Source: Strigamia acuminata (taxonomy: Eukaryota; Arthropoda; Chilopoda; Geophilomorpha; Linotaeniidae). Taken from it: a DNA stretch of 64,000 nt. Shown piece by piece: positions 20,201 to 33,839 of this stretch; the stretch's first letter is position 1; every line of letters begins with the position of its first letter. Both the position numbers and the translations under genes were made by a program. The notes beneath the pieces were generated by a model. It made no database searches. It was not told where the DNA came from and saw nothing but the letters and a program-made list of their open reading frames with translations. The DNA is taken from positions 3,497,605-3,561,604 of the forward strand of contig OX442321.1 of assembly GCA_949358305.1 (NCBI GenBank). Direction: 5' to 3'.

Positions 20201-23200
20201 AATCGGCCATGTTTAAATACGGAATATCACAAGTCACATCACGAAAACTGAAAATTAATAAATTCTTTTGAGTTTCGCACTTTGTTTACAAATCTAGCTT
20301 AAATTTCGTGTATTCTTACACCATTTCAGTGTTTTAAATTAATAAATCAATAAATAAACTCTCTAATATTGATGTAGAACATTTTGGTTGTAACTACCAA
20401 GACTCCGTAAAGCATTCTACGATTTCTGCTTCCGGTATGGCCGTTCGGTTCATCTCGTTCATCTGTAAATTTAAAAAAAACGATGTTATTTTATGAAAAA
20501 TTGTGGGGTGCCCTTAATTGACCTGCCACAAAAAAGCGACACAGCTGGATACGATGTTTTTTATTCCTCTAGTCGATAAAAATTTCTTTTTTTTCGAATT
20601 TCTTGCAGGTAAATCTCGAGGATACTTTGACCTTCGAAGGCAAGACAATCGCCGGAACAGGTACGGATTAAAAAAACGTAACCCTAATATAGTAATCCAC
20701 GTTCTAAAGCTTCTTAATACATCATTTATCACGCCTCGTGTTTATATTTCATTGTGCCAGTCACTCCAGCAGTGATTAATGCACTTTATGCTAAGCAGCT
20801 GCACAGATCCAATTTATGAATGATTTTTTCTTTTCTTTTTTTAAATTTTATTTTAAATATTTTTCTTGCTAATTTGGCAGTGATTATCACTCAAGTTTTC
20901 ACTGTGCACATGCTGGAAATCTGTCAAAGTTAATTTCTCTTATTTTGACTCTGAGATAAATATCTTTTTCTGTTTTTAAATTAAGTGTTTGGGAATGTGT
21001 TCTCCAACATGGGCTACCACCTACACTTCTTCCTCGACTTATTTTTAGCAATTAGCTGAGCCATAAAGTTTCAAATTTAAAGAGGCTGCTTTATTTTTGG
21101 CAATTTCGTCGTGTTTTACATTTTTTTCCTGCCAGCAGAGATTAGAAATTGAGCACTAACAAGAAAAACCTCACTGGAAGCTAATTATGCAACAGAATAA
21201 TGTATACTGTAGCCCATAAGACCCCACTTGAGGAAAAATGCGTAATTTCATATTTGGCATGTAAAAAAGCATTTGTTTTTATTCCACCCACATGATTTGG
21301 ATTGGGGACAATTTTAAATACCTAAAATGACCTTTGTCCATTGCCCCCACATATTGTGTTTTTGATGCAGTCTCTTGAATGTTAATTCAGGCTGACTCCA
21401 TATAAAATGAGTTAATGAAATCTATCCGTTGACTAAAATGGAGACATAGGGACAGACCAGTGTTGCACCCAGAATTTTGATGTAAAATTTACTTAGTGTG
21501 TAACTTTATTTCCTGTGCACATGTAAATGACTTGTAACACACTAGAAAATGTTGTTGAATGTTGCCTTTTCCTTCTGTGTGCAGAAAATGAAATAAACAG
21601 CAGGCACATTCCTACAATCATTAAGCTAAAGAACAGGAATGAAATTTTTAGGTCTAAATGTGATTTTTTGGGTCTAAATATGAGTTTGTGGGTCCAAAAA
21701 TATGAATATTTGGGTCTAAATGTAAATTTTTGGGTCTAAATATGAATTTTTGGGTCTAAATATGAATTTGTGGGTCTAAACATGATTCAAAAATGAATTT
21801 TTGGGTCCAAAAATTGAATTCTTGGTTCAAAAATTGAATTGACGGTCCAAAAATTGAATTGTTGGTCCAAAAATTGAATTGTTGGTCCAAAAGTTGATTT
21901 TTTGGTCCAAAAATTGAATTCTTGGTCCAAAAATTGAATTCTTGGTCCAAAAATTGAATTCTTGGTCCAAAAATTGAATTCTTGGTCCAAAAATTGAATT
22001 CTTGGTCCAAAAATTGAATTGTTGGTCCAAAAGTGGAATTGTTGGTCCAAAAATTGAATTGTTGGTTCAAAAATTGAATTGTTGGTTCAAAAATTGAATT
22101 CTTGGTCCAAAAATTGAATTCTTGGTCCAAAAATTAAATTCTTGGTCCAAAAATTGAATTCTTGGTCCAAAAATTGAATTCTTGGCCCAAAAATTGAATT
22201 GTTGGTTCAAAAATTGAATTCTTGGTCAAAAAAATTTAGAAAATAAATTTTTGGTAAAAAAAAAATTAAAAAAAACTTTTTTAGTCATAAAAATGATATT
22301 TTATCATTGCTCAAGGGGGGCATAGCCCCCATCATGAGGCCATGGGTGTAAACTTGTTCTGTATAGCATAGATGGTGGTCTAAGTTTAAGGCAACTTACC
22401 AATATAAATTAAATAATTTGTTTTTAATTTTTCAGATTCTACTTCCAAAATTCCTGAAAACTTTGAACTAGTTTATCCATTTCTAATTGACCATTCTGGA
22501 AACATTGTTGCACCTATAAATTCAAACACTTTTCCAAGCCACACACAAGACCCATCCAGACCCTTCAGAAACACAAGACACATCAGAAGAAAACGCCACC
22601 TAGTAGCAATTGATCACCAAAACCAAAGACTCATACTCAGACTAAAACCTCAAAGAAGGTTGATAGCAAAAGGAATTGTGATACAGTGGATACCAATGGA
22701 AGATGGCAATGAGGACAGGACAAGGATGAGGAGAAGTGTAGGTCAAGATTGCATCTATGTTGGACGTGTGCACACAGAGAAAAACTCCAGGGTGGCTGTG
22801 GATGTGTGCAATGGAATGGTAAGCATCTAGTTAAATTGAAATTGGCTCTTGGCCCAGAGTTCAAGCAACTGCAGTTTGGCTATTTTTTCAAGGCACTAAA
22901 ACAATAGCAAAAAAGAAAGAAATTTATGGTGTCTCTTTTTAAATTTATGGATGTATTTATTCCCATTTTCAAGAAACAGACAACAAATTTAGTCAGGAAA
23001 AAAAAACTGCAAGTGATGTACATAAATATCTTAAGTTACAAGGGTACGGGCAAGTAACGGGTACGGCTTTACGCCAATGCACATCTCTGGCACACGTGAT
23101 CGCGTTCAGGAACGGGTACGGGTAGGGTAGGGTAGAGAATTTTTTTTGGAGACGGTTAACGGACGGGTAACGGGTAAGGATTTTACGCCAATGCAGATCT

Positions 23201-26200
23201 CTGCTGCGTAGTCGATAGTTTGAGAAGCGCTGCATTAGAGTTTGCGGACATGCCTTTTTTCTTATAAATGGCCTTTCTTATGACCTTATGGCATCATAAG
23301 CATAAGAATGGACTGTAAGTGTAAGGAAAATGGATCTTTATGAGAGTACGTTATAAAATAAAGCAGCCAATCAGATGTCGTTTCCTTATGATTTCTCAAA
23401 ATAGGATGCTTCAAAGCATATACAGTGAGGGCAAAAACTAAGTTAACAAACGGGTATCATGGACCAATATACTTATAAAAAAGTATTGGAGGACTGTTAT
23501 GCTTCCATTTGCACATGATAAACTGCCTTTGACATGGATATTTCAGCAGAAAAATGATTCTAGACTCTGACCCACCATAAGAGACACACCAGTTCCGAGC
23601 CTATTCACTGGTGTAGGGCTACATAAAAGTAGGCCAAAATACCAGAAATAGAATGGATGTGTACACTGTTAGAGAGGAGTAACTAGGCTCGGCCAATAGG
23701 AACTGGTGTTAGTGGTGTGTCTTTAACGGTAAGCCTGAGTATAAGCATAAAGTCAAGGCAATTGCTCAGTGTTTCACAATGGCATTTCTTGTGATTTGGA
23801 TGTTTTAATGAAGTGTATGAGTGACTACACATGTGTTTATGGATAAATTTTAATATTTGCCGCATATTTTATAATGGGAATGGCTAATTGTTTGTGTTTA
23901 ATGGATATGTTAACTTACTTTTTGTCTCTAATTTTTTACGTCACCTCACAAAAGAATTTTTTTCTCAGAAACTGATGGATAGATGTTGATAAAATTTTAG
24001 GTGAATAAAGTAGGATGTTGTATGAGTCTTCAGTTAAAATTTCTTAAATTTTCCTCTCTTTTTTCCGGAGATACAGCCATAAGAATCAACATGATGCGTT
24101 TGTTAACTTAGTTTTTGCCCTCACTGTAACATTGGGTATCGTCCTTTGGACAGCCCACAAGAGTTCCAGTCTTATTCTATCCATGTTGTTTTGATCATGT
24201 GATCAAAATTACTAGTTTATGAACATAACATAAGGTTGTAAGGAAACTTGCCGCAACCAAGTTCGTAATCTCATAAGGTTATAACAGTAGCTGCATTCAA
24301 TAACTCTAAAACGTATGCAAAACTCGTTTCGTGTTTGTACATGACGTCATTCAATGGGAATGACGTCACGTACAAACACGAATGCAGCTACTATAAGATC
24401 GTAAGAACCAATTTTTATAAGGAAAACAGCATGTCCGCAAATTCTCTATTGAGTGACATTGGCAGGGTTTTATGACTTGACATTGTGGTCAATATGGGTC
24501 AATCCCAAGACTTGACCATCCTGGCCAAAACAAGCTTGTTGTTGTTGTAGTTTTTAACAATTTACAAGTGCAAAAGTCATAAATGCAATCACTTCTAGAT
24601 CCACTAAACAGTTGACACATTGTGGCCTAAAACCAGTGTCAGAAGAGGCAACCCCATAAAACAATTTTATTAGTTTAATTCAGCAAGATAAAAATGTCCA
24701 CACAGCTCTGTTTTAACTTGAATGTTTTTAAATATACTTTTTGCAATTTTTTTCTACAGACAGGGCTGATCCAAACTGCAAAAGCAGCTTATTTTATTCA
24801 GCCACTCTCAACTGGAACTAAGAATTTTTCTCACGCCTTTTATCCAATCAACTCCAGTGCACTGCACAGAAGTGCTTCTTTGGCAGGTGAGTGGGGAAGA
24901 AGAAGTTGCCAAAGTGTTCTGGTTAACCTTATGGATTTATCATGTCAGATGACCAGTGGAGGCCACATGGAAATCACATTCTGAGTTCTTCGATGCACAC
25001 AAATAATGATAAAGTGCTGAAAGAAAAGTATTTATCGGTGGCTGTTGCAGCTGATCACACTGTGGTTGGTTTCCATGGCAGCAAAGTGGAGGAGTTTATA
25101 CTTATGCTTATGAATATTGTAAGCGCTTAATTTACCATGTTTACATGTACTCGGTTTTCCAGAAAAGTTAAAATCCGGATTTTATTTATCCGTTTAACCG
25201 GTAAATATGACGCCACATGTGAATTACCCATAATGCATTTTGATTATCTGGAACAACAAAATGGTTGTCAATCTATTTCTGCATGGTGTTTACATCAGTG
25301 TTTTGCATTGGGTACGGGTACGGGTACGGGTACGGGCGTACCGCGCGTACCCGTTCTCGTGTTAATGTTTTTGCGATCGATGATTTCATCGCAATCGATC
25401 AGTAAGCACACGTGATGTTGTGATCGCGTTCGCGTTCGGGTACGGGACGGGTACGAGTCGGGTAGGGTCGGGTACGGGCGGGTACGGGTAGAGAATTTTT
25501 TTGGAGACGGGTAACGGGCGGGTAACGGGTACGGTTTTTTCGCCAATGAAAAACACTGGTTTACATGCAATTTTCAATGCGTAAAACGCCCAAAATCTAC
25601 CTCGTACAACTGGAATTTATTTTTCCGAATAAATCTGTCTTTTCTGGAAAATCGTTTCATTTACACGATCAGTTTTCCAGGAAATTAAATTTGCATTTTT
25701 ATTTATCCAGACAACTGGGTACATGTAAACATGGTAATTGTTGACACATTGTATTCGAATTTGATGAAATTAAATTGTTTAGGTGAATGCAATCTACACT
25801 GATCCATCATTAGGTGCTAAATTGACCATAACGGTGACTCGGATCTTGTTAGTTAAATCTAAAGAGGTAAAAATTTGTGTGCAAAATTTGCTCAAAATAA
25901 TTCTTGTTTGTTTTTAATTTGTTTTGTTTGGTCAAGGAAAGCAGAGTTTACGAAGGGAATCCACGAATCAGCTTAGAAAATGTCTGCAACTGGTTTAAGT
26001 ACATAAATGGGCACACAACCTCCAATAGGAGACATGACATTGGTGTTTATTTGACAAGGCTGAATATTGGAGGTCCCACAGGTAAAAACAATTCACAATT
26101 TTTCGTGATTTAGTTGTGAGAAACCCCGCTTGACACGCATGGTCAGTCACGTGTCAAGAACGTCATTTCCTCTTGTCTTGCACTGAGTCTATACTTTCAT

Positions 26201-29200
26201 GACGTCATTGGGATGAACCGAGAAAAAAATGCGCAAATTTCTTTTTTTCTTTTGACAAAATCAGCACAAAACATCAAAAATAATAAAAATAATTAAATTC
26301 GTTTAGGTTATGCACCTGTCGGCGGAATGTGCAACCATCGTCGCAGTTGCACGTTAAATCGCGACGAAGGTTTAACGTCGGCGTTTACAATCGCCCATGA
26401 AATCGGACACGTGTGAGTCGAAGCGAAACAAATAAAATGAAATTAAACCCAATATTTTTTTGTTTTAATTTTTATTTCAGGCTCGGATTCACCCACGACG
26501 GCGACCGAGATGAAGGAAACACTTGCACCGACGACGGCAGCATCATGGCGCCATTAGTGCTCGCGACTTTCAATCGTTTTCATTGGTCGAACTGCACAAG
26601 ACAAGAATATCGCAATAAAATCAAGTACGTGCTGTTTCAGGCAAGTTCGGTTCTTTATTTATTTATTTTCAGAATAAAGAGAGAGAAAGCAATTCAAATA
26701 TTTTACACACGAAATAATTTTTTTCTTCCATTTTCTGCAGTAAATGGTTTTGCTTGGCCAATAAACCGTTAGCTGCGTACCCTCTACCTACCATCGCGAC
26801 GCCACTGGGTCGAGATTATACTCTCGACGATCAATGCCGGTTGGAATTTGGCGAAGGATTTTATTTATGTCGATCAGTTAGTTATTTATTTATTATTTTA
26901 TGTAAAAAAATATGTAATAATTATTCATTTATTTGTATTTTAGTTTCTATTATCTGATCCGTGTACTCATCTATGGTGCAGCAACATAAGTACGCCATTG
27001 TTGTGTAAAACGAAAAAAGGACCGCCACTTGAAGGAACTCCTTGTGGAAAAGGAAAAGTATGAAAAATTAGTGGTTTTAATGTTTGTTAATGTTCAAAAC
27101 GAGGTTTAGGTCAGGTTTTGTCACATTTTTACGTCATTTCCGTCGCGAAAGTTGATAAATGAGCAATTTTTGCTCGTTTTAACACGGATTTGTTCGTTTT
27201 GTTCGTTTTATTCGTGGATTTTGAGTTGAAACTTAATTTTCCAGTGGTGTGTGAAGGGTTATTGCCAACACACCAACAAGAAGAAGAGTTTTTGGGATCC
27301 GATCAGACGGAATCCACAACATGGCGGCTGGGGCGAATGGAGTCGGTTTCTCGATTGTTCCAGAACGTGCGGCGGCGGCGTACGTTTTAGAACCAGAAAA
27401 TGCAACAACCCAAAGTAAAAATAAAAATAAAAGAAAACCAAAAATAAAACTAACCCATTTAATCAAATCAAGACCAGCATTCGGTGGGAAACAGTGCGAA
27501 GGTTCGACCGAAGAATTCGAAATGTGCAACACCCAGGTATGACGTCATTCCAAAATGGCCGCCAACTCAAAAACTGATCTCCGTAACGCTTTCTTTATCC
27601 ACATTGTAGAATTGCCGCAGAAAACGTGATTTCCGGGCAGAACAATGCAAAAACCTGCCGAAACTCATCGAAATGGACCACAAACTATCCAAACTGTCAT
27701 GGACGCCGTTTTCTTCTCGCAATGGTACAACATCCGGGTTCTGTTTGGTGTAAATTTTCCGAGTTTTATCGCAATTTCAGAATCCTTGCAGTGTTCGCTG
27801 ACCTGCATGGCGGAAAGAAATGGCCAGACGTTTATTTCGAGCGCTGAAAACGTGATTGATGGCACGCTGTGTTCGTACGACGTCCCGAACGACATTTGCG
27901 TGCAGGGTCAATGTCAGGTATAATTTGGTCGTAAATTGAGTGGAAAACAATTTAGGATTAAACCGTTAACAGGTTTTAGGGTGCGACAGGGTGCTGGGGT
28001 CGTCGAAGAGAGAAGACAGATGCGGAATTTGCGCCGGAAATGACAGTTTATGCAGAAATATTCAAAAGCTGGTGGTGAAAACGCCGAGAAAAGGTTCGAA
28101 AAAAATAAAAACAAAATAAACAAAATAAAATTTTTGAGATTTGTTGTCTTGGTCTTCACACAGCACAAACTCGGGTTATTGTTTTGCCGAGAGGAGCGCG
28201 GAATGTAGACGTGAGAGAGGTTTCTGGTACTACAAATTTTCTAGGTATTTTCACGCCATCTTGCGGCGATGATTGGAATTGTTTAGAAAAATGATTTAAC
28301 ACTAAAATGTGGTAAATTTTGGTTTTTTTTTGTGTTTTTATTTTTTTTTTAGTCTTAAAGAACCGAAAAAGTGGTCAAATAATATTAAATGGGAAGAAAG
28401 TGGCGGAATCGAGAAAGAGCGTCGTAGCGGAAGGCGCGAAATTTGAATATACAAGATGCAATGAGTCGGAGAGCATAACGGCTAAGGGACCCCTACTCGG
28501 AGAAATTGTGCTTCTGGTAAATCAAATTTAATTAATTTAGTCCAGTCATATTACCGGTTAAACAAACGATTGATTTTTAAACGGTTTTATAATCGAACTT
28601 TTAACGATTTTTAATGCTTTTCAATGCTTTTTAATGCTTTTTAATGCTTTTTAATGAATTTTAATGCTTTTTAATGCTTTTTAACGATTTTTATCCATTT
28701 ATAATAGGTTTTTAATGCTTTTTAACGATTTTTAATGCTTTTTAATGCTTTTTAATGAATTTTAATGATTTTTAATGCTTTTTAATGTTTTTTAATGCTT
28801 TTTAATGCTTTTTAATGCTTTTTAATGCTTTTTAATGCTTTTTAATGCTTTTTAATGCTTTTGAATGCTTTTTAATGCTTTTTAACGGTTTTTAATGCTT
28901 TTCAACGATTTTTATCGATTTGCAATTGGTTTTAAATGGTTTTTAACGATTTTATAACGATTTTTTAATATGTGCAGTACGGTATGTATATATAAATCTG
29001 ATGTTCGATTGTGCGAACAAATCGGTTTTATGAACACTTTTGTCTCCCATGGTTCGGATAATTGATGCACAACTGTAATAACTCGATTTCTATTCAGATA
29101 ACTCCGATAATCAAAGGCGTTCGGATGATGATAACTGTCAACTTCACACTTCCGGTCAAAAACAGCCCGGATGAAGAACTCGGACAAGAAGAAATGTACA

Positions 29201-31186
29201 TTTGGGACCACGCCAGGTGGTCAAGATGTTCTCACGGCTGCGGAGGAGGTCGAAACTCGTCAAAACTCATAAAAATCAACAAAAATACTTCAAAAATCGC
29301 CCGCTAGTCGGCGCTGTCACACAAGCGCCACCACGGTGGCGGATTTTTCAACTATTTTTGTCTTTTTACCACCTTAAACGAACTTATTTGTGTAAATTAA
29401 TTTTTTTTTTTCGTTTAGGGTTCCAGTTTTCGCGGGTTATATGCAGAGAAAAAAGCTCGGGCGAACTGGTTAAGAAGAGACTGTGTAATTCGAAGGAAAA
29501 ACCAAATATACAAAAAAGACCTTGTAATACTTTCTCGTGCACGTACAGGTATCAATTTGGAATCTGAAACGCCTTTTTATTCGTTGTTTTGCGAATGTTT
29601 ATTTTTTTTGTGTGCAGGTGGCAGACGCAGGAATGGGAGCACTGCGACCACACCTGCGGATGGCGTGGGATCCAACACAGACATGTTTTTTGTACGCCCG
29701 TCAATGAAACTAGCACTGTTGTGTTGCCAAAGTTGTGTCCTGGCGGGCGCCCGGATGAATACCAGCCGTGCAATCGCGTGCCGTGTCAACAGACGTGGAC
29801 TGTAGGGGAATGGTCGCCTGTAAATAAACTCAAATTTAATAATAAAATTTGTTTTTAGTCATTTTTAGGTGCAAAAATGCTGTTTTTGGGTGTTTTTTGT
29901 TAGGATATTTTACTATTTTTTTGTTGAAAACACTTTTGTGGGCTAAAAAGAATGTTTGTTGTCTAAAACACTATTTTTGGGGCTAAAACTGTATTTTTGG
30001 GTTTAAAAATGTTTTTATTACTGAAAGAGAATTTTTTGTGTCTTTAAAATCTGTTTTTGAGCCTAGAAAGTGTTCTTGCACCTAAAAAGGTGTTTTTAAG
30101 TTTAGCGCTTTTGGGTCCAAAGATTTATTTTTGGGGCTAAAAATTGTATTATTGGGTCTAAAAGATAAATTTTTGGTTTAAGAAGTTTATTTTTGGGTCT
30201 AAAAAGTGTATTTTAGGTCTAGAAAATGTATTTTTGTGCCTTTAAAATTTGTTTTTGAGCTTAGATAGTCTTTTTGCGCCTAAAAAGTGGTTTTGGGTTT
30301 AAAAAATGTATTATTAAGTATAAAAAATGTATTATTAAGTATAAAAAAAATGTATTATTAAGTCTAAAAAAATGTATTTTTGGGTCTAAAAAATGTATTT
30401 TTGGGTCTAAAAAATGTATTATTGGGTCTAAAAAACGTATATTTGGGTCTAAAATAGTACTTTTGGGTCTAGAAATTTTATTTTTGGGTCTAAAAAAATG
30501 TATTTTTATGCTTGGAGAGTACTCTAATTTACTATAAAACGGAATTTAACATCAATTTGGTCTAAAAAAATTTAATACCTGAAAAAACCATTTACATGCC
30601 TAAAAAAAACCAGTTTAATGCCTAAAAAAACATTTTTATGCCTAAAAAAACCATTTTTATGCCTAAAAAAACCATTTTTATGCCTAAAAAAACCATTTTT
30701 ATGCCTAAAAAAACCATTTTTATGCCTAAAAAAACCATTTTTATGCCTAAAAAACCATTTTTATGCCTAAAAAAACCATTTTTATGCCTAAAAAAAAACA
30801 TTTTTATGCCTCTGAATACCCATTTTTAACATCAGTCTGCATAAAACTTCACTTTTTGCAACTTTTTCAGTGTTCTTCTACGTGTGGCATCGGCGTGCAG
30901 TACCGAAATGTAACGTGTTTTCCGCCTAAAGGAGAAATACTATTCGAGTGCAAGGATGAGAAAGTCGAGACAATTCGAGAATGCACGAGGTCACCGTGCG
31001 AGCACACAAGTAAACAACGAATTAAAATAATTTTAATTCCAATTTAATTTTATTTTACTATTTTTAGACGTTTGCGTGGAAGATGCGTCCGAGTTTTGCC
31101 AGATGCAGGTTTTGCACAGATATTGTCAAATTCCAAGTTACTTCAAGCTGTGTTGTCAGTCGTGCAGCGATTTCATTAATTCGTGA
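16694..31186 (+). CDS. ADAMTS metalloprotease, ADAMTS2/3/14 (procollagen N-propeptidase) type, complete
   Basis: 23 exons: 16694-16756, 20609-20660, 22436-22818, 24760-24886, 24949-25118, 25783-25866, 25937-26081, 26307-26412, 26481-26624, 26741-26876, 26944-27057, 27245-27414, 27473-27536, 27610-27724, 27781-27917, 27973-28093, 28164-28244, 28353-28516, 29098-29248, 29419-29548, 29618-29819, 30871-31009, 31068-31186. The sum is 3117 nt, 1038 aa, all in phase. Domains: signal peptide 1-20; prodomain about 40-230; M12B protease with HEIGHVLGFTHD at 372-383 and Met-turn SIMAP at 397-401; disintegrin-like about 430-530; TSP1 from 537; Cys-rich; spacer; three more TSP1 (about 829, 887, 945); PLAC 1000-1038. 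Four TSP1 plus [15 protein letters not shown] and the RFHWSNC region match the vertebrate 2/3/14 group. The predicted role is secreted matrix processing of fibrillar procollagen; the substrate is inferred. Exon 1 and the 52-nt exon 2 are the least certain parts. Confidence 0.9.
16977..17152 (+). other. candidate extra or alternative exon in ADAMTS intron 1
   Basis: An acceptor (TTTGCAG) at 16976 is followed in the phase of exon 1 by 58 open codons ([15 protein letters not shown]…) and a stop at 17153. Joined to exon 1 it would encode a short secreted peptide; with a weak donor after CTGCAA it could be an internal pro-exon. Nothing outside the frame supports either, so it is recorded only as a possibility. 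Confidence 0.2.
17183..17230. repeat. poly(A)/poly(T) tract pair
   Basis: A run of about 15 A is followed by a run of about 30 T in ADAMTS intron 1, a foldback-prone low-complexity site. Confidence 0.8.
18340..19220. repeat. A-rich minisatellite field in ADAMTS intron 1
   Basis: About 750 bp of degenerate units built from AAATTCAAAATAAATTGAAA (about 22-25 bp) pass into about eight copies of a 14-bp unit AACCCCAAATCCAA (19105-19215). ORFs on both strands here are products of the repeat. Confidence 0.85.
21650..22232. repeat. 20-bp minisatellite in ADAMTS intron 2
   Basis: Roughly eight units of GGGTCTAAATATGAATTTTT pass into about 22 units of TTGGTCCAAAAATTGAATTC, both with a 20-bp period. 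Long reading frames on both strands are periodic artefacts. Confidence 0.92.
22985..23240. repeat. degenerate relative of the 263-bp hAT-type element at 25296
   Basis: It shares ACGGGTACGG runs, the CACACGTGATCGCGTTC segment, AGAATTTTTTTGGAGACGG and TTTACGCCAATGCA with 25296-25558. The right end reads AGTTTGAGAAGCGCTGCA, a hAT-like terminus. The ends are decayed and no target duplication was found. Confidence 0.55.
23423..24126. mobile_element. 704-bp MITE with a 30-bp perfect terminal inverted repeat, TA target
   Basis: The ends begin CAGTGAGGGCAAAAACTAAG and the inverted repeat is identical for 30 bp on both sides. TA flanks both ends (23421-23422 and 24127-24128), as in Tc1/mariner-type insertion. 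There is no transposase ORF. It sits in ADAMTS intron 3. Confidence 0.88.
24287..24391. repeat. 105-bp inverted repeat (small foldback element)
   Basis: GTAGCTGCATT at 24287 is mirrored by AATGCAGCTAC ending at 24391. Internally CGTGTTTGTAC…TGACGTCATTC is mirrored by GAATGACGTCA…GTACAAACACG. It lies in ADAMTS intron 3. Confidence 0.7.
25296..25558. mobile_element. 263-bp non-autonomous hAT-type element
   Basis: The ends are CAGTGTTTTGCATTGG and its near-complement CCAATGAAAAACACTG. A perfect 8-bp target duplication GTTTACAT flanks it (25288-25295 and 25559-25566). The interior is packed with GGGTAC-type repeats. It lies in ADAMTS intron 5. Confidence 0.85.
28600..28930. repeat. 10-bp minisatellite TTTTTAATGC in ADAMTS intron 18
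   Basis: About 30 units, mostly TTTTTAATGC with occasional ACGA or AATT variants, place a T5 run every 10 bp. Confidence 0.92.
29890..30815. repeat. 20-21-bp minisatellites in ADAMTS intron 21
   Basis: A degenerate block of AAAAATGTATTTTTGGGTCT units (to about 30500) is followed by about ten copies of a 21-bp unit CCATTTTTATGCCTAAAAAA (30590-30815). Translations through the block are artefacts. Confidence 0.9.
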
Positions 31187-31319
31187 AATCGATTCTTCCG
31201 TCCCGAAATTATTATTATTATTTGTTGTAAATAAGTTTGTTGCACTCAATTACACGAAAATGTCGTACGATTTATTATTATGTCACGAAATATTTAAAAA
31301 TCTCGTCTCCCGATTTGAT

Positions 31320-31340
31320 GATAAAAATAAAATGAAATAT
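31320..31340 (+). promoter_or_regulatory. possible ADAMTS poly(A) signal
   Basis: AATAAA occurs about 140 bp after the stop codon in otherwise featureless sequence (31187-31529). Confidence 0.35.
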
Positions 31341-31531
31341 TTTCAATTTATTGCATTTTCTAAATATAATTTTTTATCAGTAAATAACGGCTTTGATTGA
31401 CACTTCGCAACTAACTTCAAGCACCCTGTTGCGAAATACGATAAAAATACGCTATAAAGGTCAGTGGAATTAAGGATTTGAAAAACAAATGCTTTAATCC
31501 GGTGCAATATAACAAAATCCCTCGCAAAATC

Positions 31532-31980
31532 CTCAGATTAAAACTATATTGCTAAAACTAATATGGAACGTGAGATTGTCTGTGTTCTAGTTTAGTTGTG
31601 AACGGAATTTCCGGTAACTGAAAGCTGAAACACAAACTTATAACTTGATTGTTTTGACGTCGTAGGACAATTTATTGAGACGAAAAAATGCATTTAAAGG
31701 AACGACAGCCACAGCAAATGACCACTAATGGACCGACGAATTCCCTCAAATTAAAACTACACTAAAACCATAATACTACGTGAGAACGTCCGTGTTCCAG
31801 TTCAGTTGTGAACGGAACTTCCGGTAACCGAAAGCGGAAACATCAAATTCCCGCTGAAATTGTTTCGCAGCCGTAGGACAATTTATTCAGGCTTAAAAAC
31901 GCATCCGGGGACAGAAAATGACCACAAATGGACCGCAGGGACAGCAAATGACCACAAATGGACCGACGAGTTCCCACGAA
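31532..31980. repeat. diverged tandem duplication, about 213-bp unit, two copies
   Basis: Copy 1 (about 31532-31744) and copy 2 (about 31745-31980) share ATTAAAACTA, CAGTTGTGAACGGAA, TTCCGGTAAC, GTAGGACAATTTATT and ATGGACCGACGA in order. Copy 2 also contains an internal 31-bp doubling of the ATGACCACAAATGGACCG part. It lies between the convergent ADAMTS and GST1 genes. Confidence 0.75.
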
Positions 31981-32178
31981 GAGAAGATAAGGTAAAATTT
32001 TCATTTTATTTGTCTTTTGTCGCCATTTTTGTTCGAAATTCAAAAATGGCGTCTTTATTGTTAGAGTTTTGCTTGGATACATTGTTGCCCAGACCCAACA
32101 AAGGAAATAATACACAAATTCGTTCCGAATCAAACTTTATTCAGACAAAACAACAGGTACCAAACGACGGTACGAAAT

Positions 32179-33091
<913 letters not shown>

Positions 33092-33426
33092 TTAACGGTC
33101 AACACTATGCAAATTGAGAATTGATGACGTCACAAGTCGCAGAAATGTAAAATCGCATCGATTTCTATCGTTTCAAGAATGATTTTACTCGAAAAATCGT
33201 TAATAAAGCATTTTTAAACATTATCTAAGGAATTCTGAGCAACACAGCTCGTCGTTTATCAGTAAAAACTGAAATTTGTATATTTAAACGAATTGTGACG
33301 TCACAAATTCTCAACTCAGGACGGCGCGGTGAATCACCGGCTTCTCTATACCTTGGAATCACAGTTGTGTGTTTGAATAGGAAACCTGGGAAAATAAAAA
33401 TAAAAATAAGGTAATTGAATAGCTCA

Positions 33427-33436
33427 GCTGAGTCAT
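33427..33436 (-). promoter_or_regulatory. antioxidant response element match in the GST1 leader intron
   Basis: The minus strand reads ATGACTCAGC, a full match to RTGAYnnnGC, the CncC/Nrf2-small Maf site. It lies in the predicted 5' UTR intron, about 360 bp upstream of the start codon. Confidence 0.45.
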
Positions 33437-33824
33437 CGTATGTAACGAGATAATACGATTGTATTGCATATTTCCTGTGTTTAAAAAAAGCTTTCATTTC
33501 AATTTGGAATATAGGTCATGCATCTAAACAGTGTGAAATAACACACGCAAAATTATTTTTAAAATATAAAAAAAATATTTTAAAATTTTTCTAAAATTAA
33601 TATTAATTAAAAAAAAAATGGTCGATTTAAAAAAAAAAATAATTAAAAAAAAAAAATTGATTTTTGCAATTTTTGCAATTTTCACCATTAAATATTTAAA
33701 TCCAAATTAAAATATTGAAAATAATTTCCAATTCGATAAAAATAAAAATTTTAACGGAGAGAAATCGAGAGAACTTACTCTGAGTGCGTCGAATCCACGT
33801 TAGCAGAGCGAACTGTGAGCCGCC

Positions 33825-33833
33825 CTTTATATA
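33825..33833 (-). promoter_or_regulatory. TATA box of GST1
   Basis: The minus strand reads TATATAAAG. About 25-30 bp downstream is an initiator-like TCACAGTTC (33809-33818). A non-coding first exon then ends at a GTAAG donor (33777-33778) whose acceptor lies two bases before the start codon. Confidence 0.65.
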
Positions 33834-33839
33834 TGCTCA

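Noticed and set aside
21756-22130. Long minus-strand ORFs rich in FWT and QFN
   Set aside because: They are translations of a 20-bp minisatellite whose length changes keep frames open; not genes.
29552-29805. Alternative-frame ORFs over ADAMTS exon 21
   Set aside because: They are shadows of the conserved TSP1-coding frame.
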